Source of the DNA: Tachypleus tridentatus
Lineage: Eukaryota > Arthropoda > Merostomata > Xiphosura > Limulidae
Direction: 5' to 3'
Assembly (NCBI RefSeq): GCF_004210375.1
Contig: NC_134831.1
Coordinates: 4,898,001-4,962,000 of the forward strand
Length of the DNA: 64,000 nt
The notes under the pieces are model-generated. The model ran no database searches. It was not told the origin of the DNA and saw nothing but the letters and a program-made list of their open reading frames with translations. Positions within the stretch are counted from its first letter, which is position 1; each line of letters begins with the position of its first letter. Below, in pieces: positions 44,463 through 55,289 of the stretch. The position numbers and the translations under genes are program-made.

Positions 44463-45687
44463 CTAACGGCAAACAAAGTAAAAAAAAATCCATTTTTCAC
44501 AGTTTGTACAACATTCTAAGTGATGGCAATTGGCTATATTATTCGCCCAGCTTATAAAAAACACATCACACACTTCGTCAAAGTGAAAACTTACACTGCC
44601 TAATGGGGAGGGGGTAACTGCCTTCAAATCGTACTTTGTGTTTAATTTCTCGAAGACAGAAACATAATTTGCGTAGAAATTCGCCTGGAACTGCCGTTTC
44701 ATACGCTAGAAGTTCATTTTGCACTGCTTTGTAAACTTACATTATATAAAAAGGGACACTGTTAGTATCGTGACGAAATGACTAACTGCAATTACAAGTA
44801 AGACCAACAACGTTCATTAATTATTACTTACGGTAGAGTTACTTAAAGATCAAGTTAGGGAAGTCTTTGTTTCTATACGGATTTAGCAGTGACACTTTAA
44901 AGAAATATTCCTTAATTTAGAGTAATGATATTTACGTGTTTTTTTTATTGTTGTTGTAAATTTAGAGAGATTTTCAAATGCACGAAAAAAATAAATTAGG
45001 TACCTAACTCATTACACGATTTACTAATGTTGTATTTTTTAATGGACTTAAATGTACGCCACTAAACTTTTCACTGATTCTTTTTGCGAGTTAACATTAA
45101 TATATGGCAGCTGTGGGACAACAAACTGGTACAGCTACTTTTTGTTACAGACGTTTTGTGCCTCCGGTGATGAATCCTTTATTTAAAACACGTTTTCCTG
45201 GTTACAAAAATGAGTTGTAAAAGCATGCTTAAGGCTTCTGATCAACAAAAAATACGTTTATAACGAAATTCTTTTTATATTTCATATCTCCTCGTTTACT
45301 ACCTGACTGGCATCTAGTCAAGTGTTAACACCAATCACATCAACAGGACTTCAACGGTTATCAAGACTTATATTTAATTATGTTAGAAAATTATTAACCT
45401 CACTAGATTGTTTACTGTAAACGAGCGCAGCAAAGCTTTTAAAACAATTTAGGGTTTTGACCTCAAGGCGGCTTAATATTAAAGTAGCTTTTTGTTTTCT
45501 GAGAATACAGTTATCGCTTGGCAACTACCAACTATTGAAATTAAAAATTTTAATGTATTGTGCAGTAATCTTAAACTAATCAGTCTAAGCTGAATATATA
45601 TATTAGTGACACAAAACTAATATTTGATGATTTTAATTAACGAATATTTAAATTAATTTTGTCTTTCTAAGCCTCTAAATATTTGAG
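44463..45687. other. Intronic spacer
   Basis: AT-rich, with no named repeat or supported exon. Confidence 0.45.
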
Positions 45688-46692
45688 AAAAGGTTTTGTT
45701 TGTTTTGAATTTCGCGCAAAGCTACTCGAGGGCTATCTGCGCTAGCCGTCCCTAATTTATCAGTGTAAGACTAGAGGGAAGGCAGCTAGTCACCACCACC
45801 CACTGTCAACTTTTGGGCTACTCTTTTACCAACGAATAGTGGGATTCGAATCCGTGACCCTCAGATTAAGAGTCGAACGCCTTAACCCACCCGGCCATGC
45901 CGGGCCTAAATAAGTAAAGAAACGCCTAACTTTAGATAATAGATATTATTCTTATCAACGTTTCGTCTTTCATTTTACTCAGAATGTATAGTTTATTTAT
46001 TTATCTTAAATAATGCCTAACAAACTTTTCTTAGTATTATACAGAAATGAAAAATGAAAACCAGGAAGTTCCCCTTTCACATACTTTCAAGTTGTAAACA
46101 GCTTTAAAATATTATATTTTTAGATCTTACAAAACATAAACAAAAAATAAGGTCACGATTCTTATTTGAAACAACAACAACAACAAATATTATCAAAGTG
46201 TATTGAAAATATTCTGTATTTGAAAAAGGAGAAAACAGCAAGTAGAAATATTTACTTTACTTTATTATTTTCAACGTACTTTTTTTCTTCTGATTATGAG
46301 ATGGCGCTGTAAGATGAAACTTTTAGTCAGGAGTGGGAATAGAATTTTCTTTCAACCGCAAGATTAATGGTGATTTTGATTCAGGAAAATAATTTGATGC
46401 TTTGCTTTAACTTAAGGACTTGGAAGTGAATCAGAATATGTTTGAACATTAACTGAAATGTTCCTGCTTTAAATCTTTCTTCATCGCTGTGTTTCCCAAC
46501 CCATTTAGAACTCTCACTATCTACTTATGGCACGTGGCAGCTGCAAATTGATTCTGGCTGATACTAACAACTACTACTAGGCTTTCAGCCGAAAGAAAGG
46601 CAGATAAATAGTTGTAGTGGATTGCTAAACGTCTCTAACAGTTTATTCACAACCGTAATGAAAGACCGAAATATCACAACATGCCAGGGTTA
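45688..46692 (-). repeat. Right arm of the 1-kb inverted duplication in gene A intron 2
   Basis: Reverse complement of 35,556-36,639. Landmarks read in reverse: CTTATGGCACGTGGCAGCTG, CAGGAGTGGGAATAG and an (AAC)n run. It starts with a SINE-T in the mirrored position. It is 79 bases shorter than the left arm, chiefly from a loss inside the SINE. Confidence 0.95.
45700..45907 (-). mobile_element. SINE-T inside the right arm, internally deleted
   Basis: Reverse-oriented: TTTTGAATTTCGCGCAAAGC, ACCAACGAATAGTGGGATTC joined directly to GAATCCGTGACCCTCAG, and head GGCCATGCCGGGCC. The ACCGTCAC-to-GGTGCGACGG segment present in the left-arm copy is missing. Confidence 0.92.
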
Positions 46693-47074
46693 GGTCTATC
46701 ACCTGATTTTGTTTGCGTGATACTGTACTCTACCAGTGCTGGTAGTCGAAAGGTTATATTTGACTCGTGGATGATATTGTAACTTTTCTAGACTGGTGAT
46801 AGTAGTTTAGTTTCAGCTAGAGTACAATTAAACAAACTCCCAGTTACAAGCACAATGTGTTTCGCCCAAGATCAACTTTGAAAGAGATATATAAAAGATA
46901 AATACCATTAAGTGGTTTGGTTTTTGTTAAGATGTACTGTTGATATTTTTAGTTTTATTATTACTCAAATAATTCTGTTGTTGCTTAGAAGCCATTTTGG
47001 CACCTCGCCACACCATCAAACCCTACTTTGGTACTGACCAAATTGTTTTACAACTATCTAATTTCGTTCGAACT

Positions 47075-47190
47075 CAGCTAGTTTCATAGGTAAGTCTGGA
47101 GGCTCACAGCTCTAAAAATTAGGTTTTAATACCCATGGTTTACAGGGCACATTGTGTAGTTTTTGAACTTAATAACAACCAAACAATCCC
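47075..47190 (+). mobile_element. SINE-Va, diverged
   Basis: AGTTTCATAGGTAAGTCTGG (head), GGTTTTAATACCCATGG (box B), CACATTGTGTAGTTTTTGAA (tail). Confidence 0.65.
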
Positions 47191-47629
47191 TTTTAGAAAC
47201 AACTTGCTTTTTCAGTTTAACGTAAAAGCCAATTAAGGATAAATTGTACTTTACTACCATTTAAAAATCCCACTTAAAACATAAGTTTTCAAACATATGG
47301 TAACGATTTAAATTTTTACAGATCTCCTATAGTGCAAGCTGTCAACCGTCAGACTAAACAAGAAGGAACAACCTTAAACGTCTTAAGCTTGTTCGCCATC
47401 TTAACACATAGAATAAACATAAGTAAACGGAAAAATGTCTTCCTTTCGTATTAAAATCACATAAGTTTCTTATCGAGGTTTAGCGAACTGCACAATTTAT
47501 TTCTCAGGTAGCGAGTGTCCTCTAAGTTAATGGTTTCTAATGTGTTGGATTTACATAGGCTCCATGAACAGTAGCAGTTACTGTCCTTCTGAAAAATTAA
47601 TCTTGTCAGGTTAACTTGTTTCCTTAAAA

Positions 47630-47755
47630 GGCATGGCCAAGGGGTTAGGGCACTTTTCTCGCCCTCCCTCTAGTCTTACACTGCTATATTGAGAGGGGAG
47701 GGGCTAGCGCAGATAGTTCCTGTGTAACTTTGTGAGAAATTTCGAACGAAATAAT
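47630..47755 (+). mobile_element. SINE-T with central domain deleted
   Basis: AAGGCATGGCCAAGGGGTTA (box A) joins directly to CCCTCCCTCTAGTCTTACAC. It then has GGGGCTAGCGCAGATAG and a tail. Box B and most of the central domain are gone. Confidence 0.8.
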
Positions 47756-48144
47756 TTATTAACTAAACACAGCGTACAAAAATCCGATATCAAACGTACA
47801 GCTTACACACAGAATGTGTTAGCATATACTTTTTTGTTAAAAAATACAATGTTTTCTCTGGTCTCATTGTTGCAACAGAAAACAATGTTAATTTCTAACG
47901 ATCGTTTGTTTGTTTGATTGGCGTTAAGAACAAAGTGGCCTTTGGTCAGTACATAATAACTTAGGCTCGACACCTTTGTCAACGTCTTTCTTTTTTTTAT
48001 CTTAGAAATGTCGCAATTTGTTTCGAAAGCTTCAAAACTGACATTAAATATTCCTATACACGATGGATATTTCGTTTTATTCTCCGTATTGAATGAAATA
48101 TAATAAATTCAAGTTTATCACCGTGAAACTTCTAACAATTTGCA

Positions 48145-48250
48145 CTCCAGTAACTAGGCTGAAGACTAATACCTCTAAAAACAGAGTTTCGATATCCGTA
48201 GTGGGTATAGCACAAGTATGCCATTTTTAAGCTTTGTTTTTAGCAATGAA
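48145..48250 (+). mobile_element. SINE-Va
   Basis: CTAGGCTGAAGACTAATACC (head), GAGTTTCGATATCCGTAGTG (box B), TTTAAGCTTTGTTTTTAGC (tail). Confidence 0.75.
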
Positions 48251-48292
48251 ACAATCTAACAGTTAGTGATTTTAAAGACTGAAGCCCCCATC

Positions 48293-48412
48293 CTCCCACT
48301 AGCAGAACGGTATTTCTGATAATTTATAACGCTAAAAACCGGTTTTCGATAACCGTAGTGGGCAGAGCACAGGTAACCCATTGTGTAGCTTTGTGCTTAA
48401 CTACAAACAAAC
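48293..48412 (+). mobile_element. SINE-Va, full length
   Basis: CCTCCCACTAGCAGAACGG (head), GGTTTTCGATAACCGTAGTG (box B), CCATTGTGTAGCTTTGTGC and tail TTAACTACAAACAAACAG. It follows another copy in the same orientation 43 bases away. Confidence 0.88.
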
Positions 48413-49037
48413 AGTCAAAGTTTAATCCAGTTTTACTGATTGTGACGATCGCTTATGCACTAATTTATAAAATGTTAATTGTGCCGAATAAAAATGAACA
48501 GATACTTTATCCAGTCACTTAAATGTTTATCCTTCTATCAAGTAAACTGCATTGACTAGCTCAAAGCTTTGCTGTTTTTTAAACACTTTTATAAAGACTA
48601 GTTTGTTTTAACAAGCGATTTAAAAAATAACAATGGCTTAGATTTATTCACTGTTAAAACTATAGATGATAACTGAATGTGATTTAGAGAAGATCCCTTT
48701 AATAGAATAGTGTGGTTGTCCAATTGATGTAGCCAACGTACACGTGCACACCACGATTAAACCTTAGTATTTGAATTAAAACTTTTTTTGTGTGTGTGTG
48801 CGAAAAAAAAAACATTTAATCGATTGAAACAAACATATTTAAACAGCAATAATAACTTTACGAATATATAGTACACGACAGTAATAGACCATCTGAATAT
48901 TTGATTAAATTTTCGTCACGATAATTAGAAAAATAATTCTGTGTTTATAACTTTGATGTCATTAAATCTCTTAAATTAATGTTTCAAAGAAGACAAACAT
49001 TAAAGCAAATTTATTGGTAATACACTTTATGTCTTAC

Positions 49038-49130
49038 ATGGAATAGCCATTGTCGAGTCGTTGGGATCCGGGCTATAATCTTCTGTAGGAAAATAGTCGA
49101 TGTAGAAACAGCGAAAGTTGCTTTTACCAG
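49038..49130 (-). CDS. stg1-like: Stargazin/TARP-like subunit, exon 2 (end of first extracellular loop)
   Basis: This is a 93-base exon between a TCCTTTTTAG acceptor (49,131) and a CAT|GTAAGA donor (49,037), phase 1 at both ends. It encodes GKSNFRCFYIDYFPTEDY and then SPDPNDSTMAIP, with a Tyr codon shared with exon 3. NF-(x)-C-(x)-ID-FP is the distal extracellular-loop pattern of TARPs. The Cys is a likely partner for the Cys after the GLW-type motif encoded by exon 1. The upstream exon, carrying the start and TM1, is not found between here and 64,000. Confidence 0.9.
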
Positions 49131-49454
49131 CTAAAAAGGAAGTAAAAAGGTTAGAACACATTTTTAAAGCAACTAAAATTTATATAAAAACGACATATAT
49201 CAATATTTTGGTAATTAGATTAGTATCTTTCATCTGATTGTATTTTTAATAAATAATGAAGAGATCAAAATCATATTCCAAGTGCTTTCAAAGACTATTT
49301 TTACCTCGTTTATGTCTCATATTCTAGATGTCGTGAATTCTAAGGCAAGTAATCGTTATAGAAACTCTAACCACTGAAGTTTCTATTTACTACTCTCAGA
49401 ACATTGATTTTCATCTGACCATTCAGAACGACCTTTGAGTCAAATACTCAAGGT

Positions 49455-49490
49455 ATATATATATATATATATACACACACACATACACGA
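49455..49490. repeat. TA/CA microsatellite
   Basis: About 22 bases of TA repeats, followed by CACACACACATACAC. Confidence 0.9.
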
Positions 49491-49857
49491 GCAGTTTGTT
49501 GAAAGGTTGAATAAAACGCTTTTGTTTTGTTTTAAGTTTATATTCCGGAAACAAAAGTGAGTTAGTCAAGTCAAATAAACAAAAAACAGCCGTATGTGGG
49601 TCTCTTATTAAGTCATCCAACGACTGTCTTTGCCACTATTGTAAGAAACAAATGTTTAAAAAAGAGTGCATTTATTACTATTTTGAATTTCGACATAAGC
49701 ATGTTTTTAGTAATTTCACTTTCTTTCTCTGATAAATCAAGTTTTACTTGGGTATTATGATGTCTTTCAATATGGAAAAAAAAAATTCTTTCTAGAAAAG
49801 TATTAATGTTCGTGTTACTATCGTAGCTGAAGTTATTCTAGTGACGTTCTGGGTTGT
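49491..49857. other. Spacer upstream of exon 2; no exon 1 seen
   Basis: A 65-codon minus-strand frame at 49,620-49,423 runs through the TA/CA microsatellite. It shows neither a TM1 segment nor a GLW-type motif. Confidence 0.45.
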
Positions 49858-50330
49858 ACACAGATTCTGGTGGGTAGGGCACTCAACTCGGAATGAGGGG
49901 GTTCCAGGAATATTCGCCCTTTCAGCTGTGATGGCTGATTCCACTAATTGTTTGTAAATAGTGCCCCAACAGTTTACACATGAAAGCGTTCAACAACTAC
50001 CTTCTCATTAGTCTAACACTTCATAATTAGAAATTGGTTTGGTTTATTTTGAATTTCGCGCATAGCTACATGAGGGCTATCTGCGATACCCGTTCCTAAT
50101 TTAGCAGTGTAAGACTAAAGGGAACGCAGCTAGTCATCACCGCCAACTCTTGTGTTAATCTTTTACGAACGAATAGTGGGATTGACCGAACTTTATAACG
50201 TCCCCTTGTCACGTTTGGTGTGACAGGGATTCGGATCCGCGACCCTCAGATCACGAGTTGAGTGCCTTAACCACCTGGCCTTGCCGGGCCTCATAATTAG
50301 AGACGCCTAGCGAAAATAGTAACCGAGTTT
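49858..50330 (+). mobile_element. Old SINE-T split by a younger reverse SINE-T
   Basis: First part 49,858-50,031: GGTGGGTAGGGCACTCAAC (box A), CCCTTTCAGCTGTGATGGC, and a decayed central domain. It resumes at 50,291 with GAGACGCCTAGCGAAAATAG. Confidence 0.8.
50032..50290 (-). mobile_element. SINE-T nested in SINE-T
   Basis: Reverse-oriented from TTTTGAATTTCGCGCATAGC to GGCCTTGCCGGGCC. It is bracketed by a perfect 11-bp duplication, TCATAATTAGA, at 50,021-50,031 and 50,291-50,301. Confidence 0.94.
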
Positions 50331-50544
50331 TCTGGGGCGTTCTAATAGTGTCATCAAATATGCCTTGCGACATCTGGTGATAAAAAGTGTATTATTTAAA
50401 GCATTGTCTAAAGAAGTCACCTAAAATCAAATTTGAGGTAATTTGAAGAACGGAGATACAGTGCTCTATATATTGTAAACTACTATTTCACATGCTTAGC
50501 AATAAATACTTTCTTTTTTTCACACTTATTTGTTATTATAGTAT

Positions 50545-50702
50545 TGACATTCACAATAATACAAGGAATGTCATCTTCAGTGCTGTGTAATTATATAGTG
50601 TTTGTGTTCAAACTAATATAAGAAATGCCATCTTCAGTGTTGTGTAATTACATAGTGTTTATGTTTACAGTAATACAAGAAATATCATCTTCAGTATTGT
50701 GA
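50545..50702. repeat. 58-bp minisatellite, 3 copies
   Basis: CATCTTCAGTGCTGTGTAAT recurs at a 58-base step (about 50,571, 50,629 and 50,687). The third copy ends abruptly at a SINE-T fragment. Confidence 0.9.
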
Positions 50703-50885
50703 CATGCTTGCCCTTTCAGCCGTGGGGACGTTATAATGTGACGGTCAATCCCACTTTTCGTTGGTAAAAGAGTAGCCTAAGAGTTGGCAGTAGGTGGTGA
50801 TGACCAGTTGCCTTCCCTCTAGCCTAGGAACAACTAGCGCATATAGCCCTCGTGTAGCTTTGCGCGAAATTAAAAAACAAACAAA
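50703..50885 (+). mobile_element. SINE-T lacking its tRNA head
   Basis: It begins at ACATGCTTGCCCTTTCAGCC, after the box B position, and is otherwise complete to GCGCGAAATTAAAAAACAAA. This fits 5' truncation during insertion. Confidence 0.9.
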
Positions 50886-50982
50886 CAAGCGTTTTGCTTT
50901 CGACTAATTTGTAACCCTGCTACTAAGTTTCCTGTAAGAACATTATAAGATAGTAACAACGTCAAATATTTAAAAAATGATA

Positions 50983-51002
50983 TTCACACACACACACACA
51001 CG
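50983..51002. repeat. CA microsatellite
   Basis: A run of CACACACACACACACAC. Confidence 0.85.
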
Positions 51003-52591
51003 AGTACACCTGTTATTTTATGCTTCAGTCGTTGGACTTATGAGTCTCTCATAGACAGCTGAATCCAGTATTTGATTCATTCTGTTACACAGTTACGTTT
51101 CGTATTCTTATGAAACTGTTACACACTATATTTTACATCTTATTGAAAGAAACGACTTATTTATTTTCCAAGTGTATCATTTCATCTAACTATTCCTTAA
51201 TGTACTAAAGATTTTAACTTGGAAAAACTAAGTGAATGTTTTTTTCTTTGTTTTGTTTTGCTTATAAATGATGAAAAAAACCCAGTGTTTACTCACGCTC
51301 AGTTACACTGAGAAAAAAACATTTCTGAAATACAAGCTACATTTCTCAGAAAAAAAAATGTTTAACCTTCTTATGCAAGACGTGATGTAAAATATTTTTC
51401 TTTACAATCTAAGGTTTTCAGCTCTCACTAAATCTCTTCTCATGTAAAAAGAACAAAGCGTACGAGCTCCTCTTACACACACCTTAAATCAATTTCAGAG
51501 CAACAACCACGTGGCTGCAAACGCAAGCAAGTTTTCAATTTCAAACCGCAGCTAATGTGTATAATTCGTGGCCTACAAGACTCAGACGTCGAACCCATTG
51601 TGTGGTATGTTTTTTTCTGAGCGGCAGTCATTTAGTATTACAGTTCTTTTTGTTTTGTTTTCTTTTTACATTAAATTGATCGATAAATTCGGTTGCATCA
51701 AACCTTTATACTAAAATGAAATAATAGTGAGACGAGTGACAATGGTCGAGACATTATCAAAATATAAAATTCTTATTTAGGCTTACGCATGGACATTTCG
51801 TAAATTAACTAGTGATGTTACGATGGTCCGAAGTTAGTAAAGAATGCAGTACTCAATTTTCGTGGGACTCTTCGTGAATAAGATAATGCCACAGTAGACT
51901 TCCATACGTTATAAGCTTCCATTAATTCAGTCGAGGGCGTAAGCTGGGCTTATGGTAGAACTCCTGCATCGTTGTGATATCACAGAATATTTCCTACACG
52001 TTAAACCGCGGGTGCATTATACTAGTGACAGTCAGTCATTCTGCGTGGATGGTGGGTAATAGGGTGCTGCTGATTGGTAGGTTTAACATCTGGTTAGTAG
52101 TTTAAGACTCGACACATCTGCTGTTAGCCGTAGCAGCTTTGCCATAAATACAAATACCAGTTTAATCAAAGGAATCACGAGCTATGAATATATTTTAACT
52201 TCTGTGTAGCCACATACATTGATTGCAGGAGATCATAGATGTTAAGATAATAGTTGACCATAACATTATTTTAAAGGCCTTTAATCGTGCTGTACAAGAA
52301 CACCTTGTTAGACTGGTGGTGGTATTTCGTATTACTCCAGCGAACTAGTTCTACGAGAACCAGAATTATTTTGTTGTCGGTTTATTCACGATTTGAATGG
52401 TTACAATTATATAATAAAGCCAGTTTATTTATATATAATTTTCATTTATTAATTTACTTTAAGGATGCTATTTCACTGCAAATAGTTCACTTTTCTATAG
52501 ATACGAATCATTCTATTCTATTGTGTAATTCAGATAAAATTATTAATGGTTTCTTTTTTTATGGATTGCTTATTTATTTGCAGCTAAGCAA

Positions 52592-52622
<31 letters not shown>

Positions 52623-52811
52623 CAAAAACACATAAACTTTACACAAGTATCGCAAACCGTAATTCAATATTAAAAGTTCACAGATTTTCTGTTGTGGAAC
52701 TGAGGAGCATTCTTTCGTTGAGTTAGTTTCCTAGCCAAATTTTGAGCTGGCCAAAATACAAATTATTTTTTGAAAATTTGGTAAATTTTCATTTGCAAAA
52801 ATATTAATTCA
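51003..52811. other. Spacer; no supported gene
   Basis: A 128-codon plus-strand frame at 52,287-52,673 reads through an AAAAC run (52,590-52,628) and has no recognisable domain. I do not call it a gene. The rest is AT-rich with no named repeat. Confidence 0.45.
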
Positions 52812-52947
52812 TGTTACTACTGTAACTCATATGTACCAGTTACTACTGTAACTTATATGTACCAGTTACTACTGCAACTCATATGTACCAGTTACTACTG
52901 TAACTCATATGTACCAGTTACTACTGCAACTCATATGTACCAGTTAC
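52812..52947. repeat. 26-bp minisatellite, 5 copies
   Basis: TACTACTGTAACTCATATGT followed by ACCAGT repeats at a 26-base step. Two copies have CTGCAAC in place of CTGTAAC. Confidence 0.94.
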
Positions 52948-53135
52948 GTGAAAAAATTAGCAAATCTTTCAAACGAAAGCTCCAATAATTTTTATCTTTA
53001 TTTGTATAGATAAATTATTTTTAATAAAGAATCTTACTAGATTTTAAACATTATAAGAATCACTGGGAACACGCTGTACCGCAATGTGTTCCATTTTGAA
53101 ACAAAACATCAAATTAATCGCAATACTTCCCGTTC

Positions 53136-53252
53136 CCCGGTGGTAGAGCTGTAAGTCTACATATTAACAATGCTAAAATCAGAGGTTCGATTCCCTCCGG
53201 TGGACATAGTAGAGAGCCAATGTAGCTTTGCTATAAGAAAACAGCCGCATGA
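53136..53252 (+). mobile_element. SINE-Vb, full length
   Basis: GGTGGTAGAGCTGTAAGTCT (head), CAGAGGTTCGATTCCCTCCG (box B), GAGAGCCAATGTAGCTTTGC and tail TATAAGAAAACAGC. Confidence 0.9.
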
Positions 53253-54567
53253 CTTTAAAAACTAAAACTATTTATGATTCTCACTTTCCAGCAAACAAAT
53301 TTTATTTAGCATAAGAATGAACTAATTAATTATTTAATATAATTAAAGTTTGGTTCCAATTTATAAACAGTTAAAATGTATTTTTAAATCCAAATCGTAT
53401 TGATTACAAGAATGAAACTAATTAATTATTTGATATAATGAAAAGTTCTGTTTCAGTTTACAAACAAACAAATTTTAATTTCAAATCCAAGTCGTATTTA
53501 TAAAAGAGTGAGCTAATTTGTTCTTCGATATATTCGACGTTTAGCGTACGTTTCAGTTTATAGGAATACAAACAAATTCATTTTAAGACTCTGAAGATCT
53601 CAGCTTAAGAAAGATTCCATGTAGAAGTTAGCACTATAATACTTGTCGTTGTTTTTGCTTCATGATTTATATTCATGTGTATATTTTAGAGTCTCAACAT
53701 ATCAATTAAAAGATAAAAATATTTATTTACATATAACCAAATCAATAACTAAACAGCTTTCATTTGAAAGCAAATACTTTGTTGTAGTAGTGTTTAATCT
53801 GTTGACTGCCAAGTATTTCATCAGTTACGGCAACTCCGAACCAAGTTCAAGACACAACTCTAATGCTTCTTCATTTTGTAACTTTTTTCGTGACGCCATT
53901 TTGGATTGAAAGTGAAACAGTTTGTAAGTAGGTCAAATGCATATCTTTAAAAACACATTGAGAACATAGTATTGAGAACGAATTAACTCGTCCGTAGCAC
54001 TGTGCCACCGATCGGCTTGGATGAGTCATCTCGTCTACGGGACTGAACAGGTTAATTAATTAAATTGTGACATTTCCTTTCTCATAAAGATATACCAAAT
54101 AATTATATTTCACTTACTCATGATTCACCGTAATTTAAAAAAAATAGTCAGTAACATTTGAAACGCGTATTTAAGTAATCATTAAGTGTCAAAATAAGAA
54201 TGTTTTTAATTCTATAACAGAAAAATATATTCGTGCTCAGATTTATTCTGATCTCTATTAACAAACTGATTCTTTCAAACGTATACGACTGCCACAGCTC
54301 CAAGAGGAAAGAATCTAGAAACCCGATATGTTGCATACATACGAAGTGGACCCAGATGGTGTGCACTTTGGTATTACTTAATCATCTGCTTATGTTCATG
54401 CCCGTGCTAATCTTCTTAATGAGGCAAGCTAGCGAAAAAACACAAAGAAGAGAATTGGTTCTTTGTATTACAAATAGAAATAACAGACAGAAAGACACGC
54501 ACTGCGTTAGATACTATCTTTAAGAAAAACGTATAATATTGATATCTTATTGCTTCCTGAAACGTCC
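53253..54567. other. Spacer; no supported gene
   Basis: An AGAATGAACTAATTAATTAT segment and a diverged copy about 110 bases on hint at an old duplication (53,310-53,560). Open frames of 72-96 codons at 53,643-54,523 have no recognisable features. Confidence 0.45.
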
Positions 54568-54694
54568 CTCATTGGCACAGCGGTATGTCTATAGACATAC
54601 ACAGCTATAAACCGGATTTCGATACTCGTGGCTGGCAGAGCACAGACAGCCCATTTTGTTGCTTTATGCTTAATTCTAAACACATACACACACG
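54568..54694 (+). mobile_element. SINE-Va, full length
   Basis: CATTGGCACAGCGGTATGTC (head), GGATTTCGATACTCGTGG (box B), GAGCACAGACAGCCCATTTT and tail. Confidence 0.85.
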
Positions 54695-54697
54695 CTT

Positions 54698-54830
54698 CTT
54701 GAAACGCACCCGAATGTAGCAGCGATAAATATGAAGACTTATAATGTTAAAGACCAGATTTCAGCACCCATGGTGGGCACATTAAAGATAGCCACGTGCG
54801 TAGTTTTGTGTTTAACTACAAACAAACGAA
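54698..54830 (+). mobile_element. SINE-Va, diverged
   Basis: AATGTAGCAGCGATAAATAT (head), GATTTCAGCACCCATGGTGG, and tail TGTGTTTAACTACAAACAAA. It follows the previous copy in the same orientation. Confidence 0.8.
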
Positions 54831-55102
54831 AGACAGTTCCTGAAACTGCTAGAGTTTGAAGCACGGTACGAACTTTATGTGTGATATAAGGAAAATTAAT
54901 TCGATGTCGATCCCCTGTAAACCTGTCTTATGTGTCTGCGTTTTGTCCATCGTAGGAACTCGAATTCAGGAATTTATCATCGTAAGTCGATTAACGTACC
55001 GCGGAACCGAATGGAGATCTTTTAGTTACAGCTCACAATTCTTTAAAACAGAAAGGTTTTTGCCCCTGTCTAATCATTTTCCAAAAGTAAAACTACTCGA
55101 AA

Positions 55103-55198
55103 CAGTAGTCCCCACCACACCCCTAACAGTGGCCTCCACCACACCCCTAACAATAGCCCCCATCATACCCCTAACAGTAGCCCCCACCACACCCCTAG
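55103..55198. repeat. 24-bp minisatellite, 4 copies
   Basis: AGTAGCCCCCACCACACCCC followed by TAAC occurs four times at an exact 24-base step. Because 24 is a multiple of three and the unit lacks stops, long frames stay open on both strands (146 and 144 codons). Neither is accepted as a gene. Confidence 0.94.
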
Positions 55199-55289
55199 TC
55201 AAACTCAAGCCATCAAAGCTACTGACAAGTAATTTGTCCTTACTAACTGGCTTCACGTGGCCTGGTGATGGTTGGGACATTCCAATCAC

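Larger units (their letters stand above)
41600..49037 (-). other. Gene A intron 2 (phase 1, 7.4 kb)
   Basis: The donor is CAT|GTAAGA at 49,037 and the acceptor is TTTTCAG ending at 41,600. It contains SINEs, a 62-bp minisatellite, a palindrome and the right arm of the inverted duplication. A 79-codon minus-strand frame at 44,702-44,463 has no family resemblance. Confidence 0.85.

Noticed and set aside
44463-44702. Possible extra exon of gene A in intron 2
   Set aside because: Exons 2 and 3 join in frame without it, and the translation resembles no part of a TARP.
52287-52673. 128-codon plus-strand frame
   Set aside because: It runs through an AAAAC microsatellite and AT-rich DNA, has no recognisable domain and no convincing splice or promoter context.
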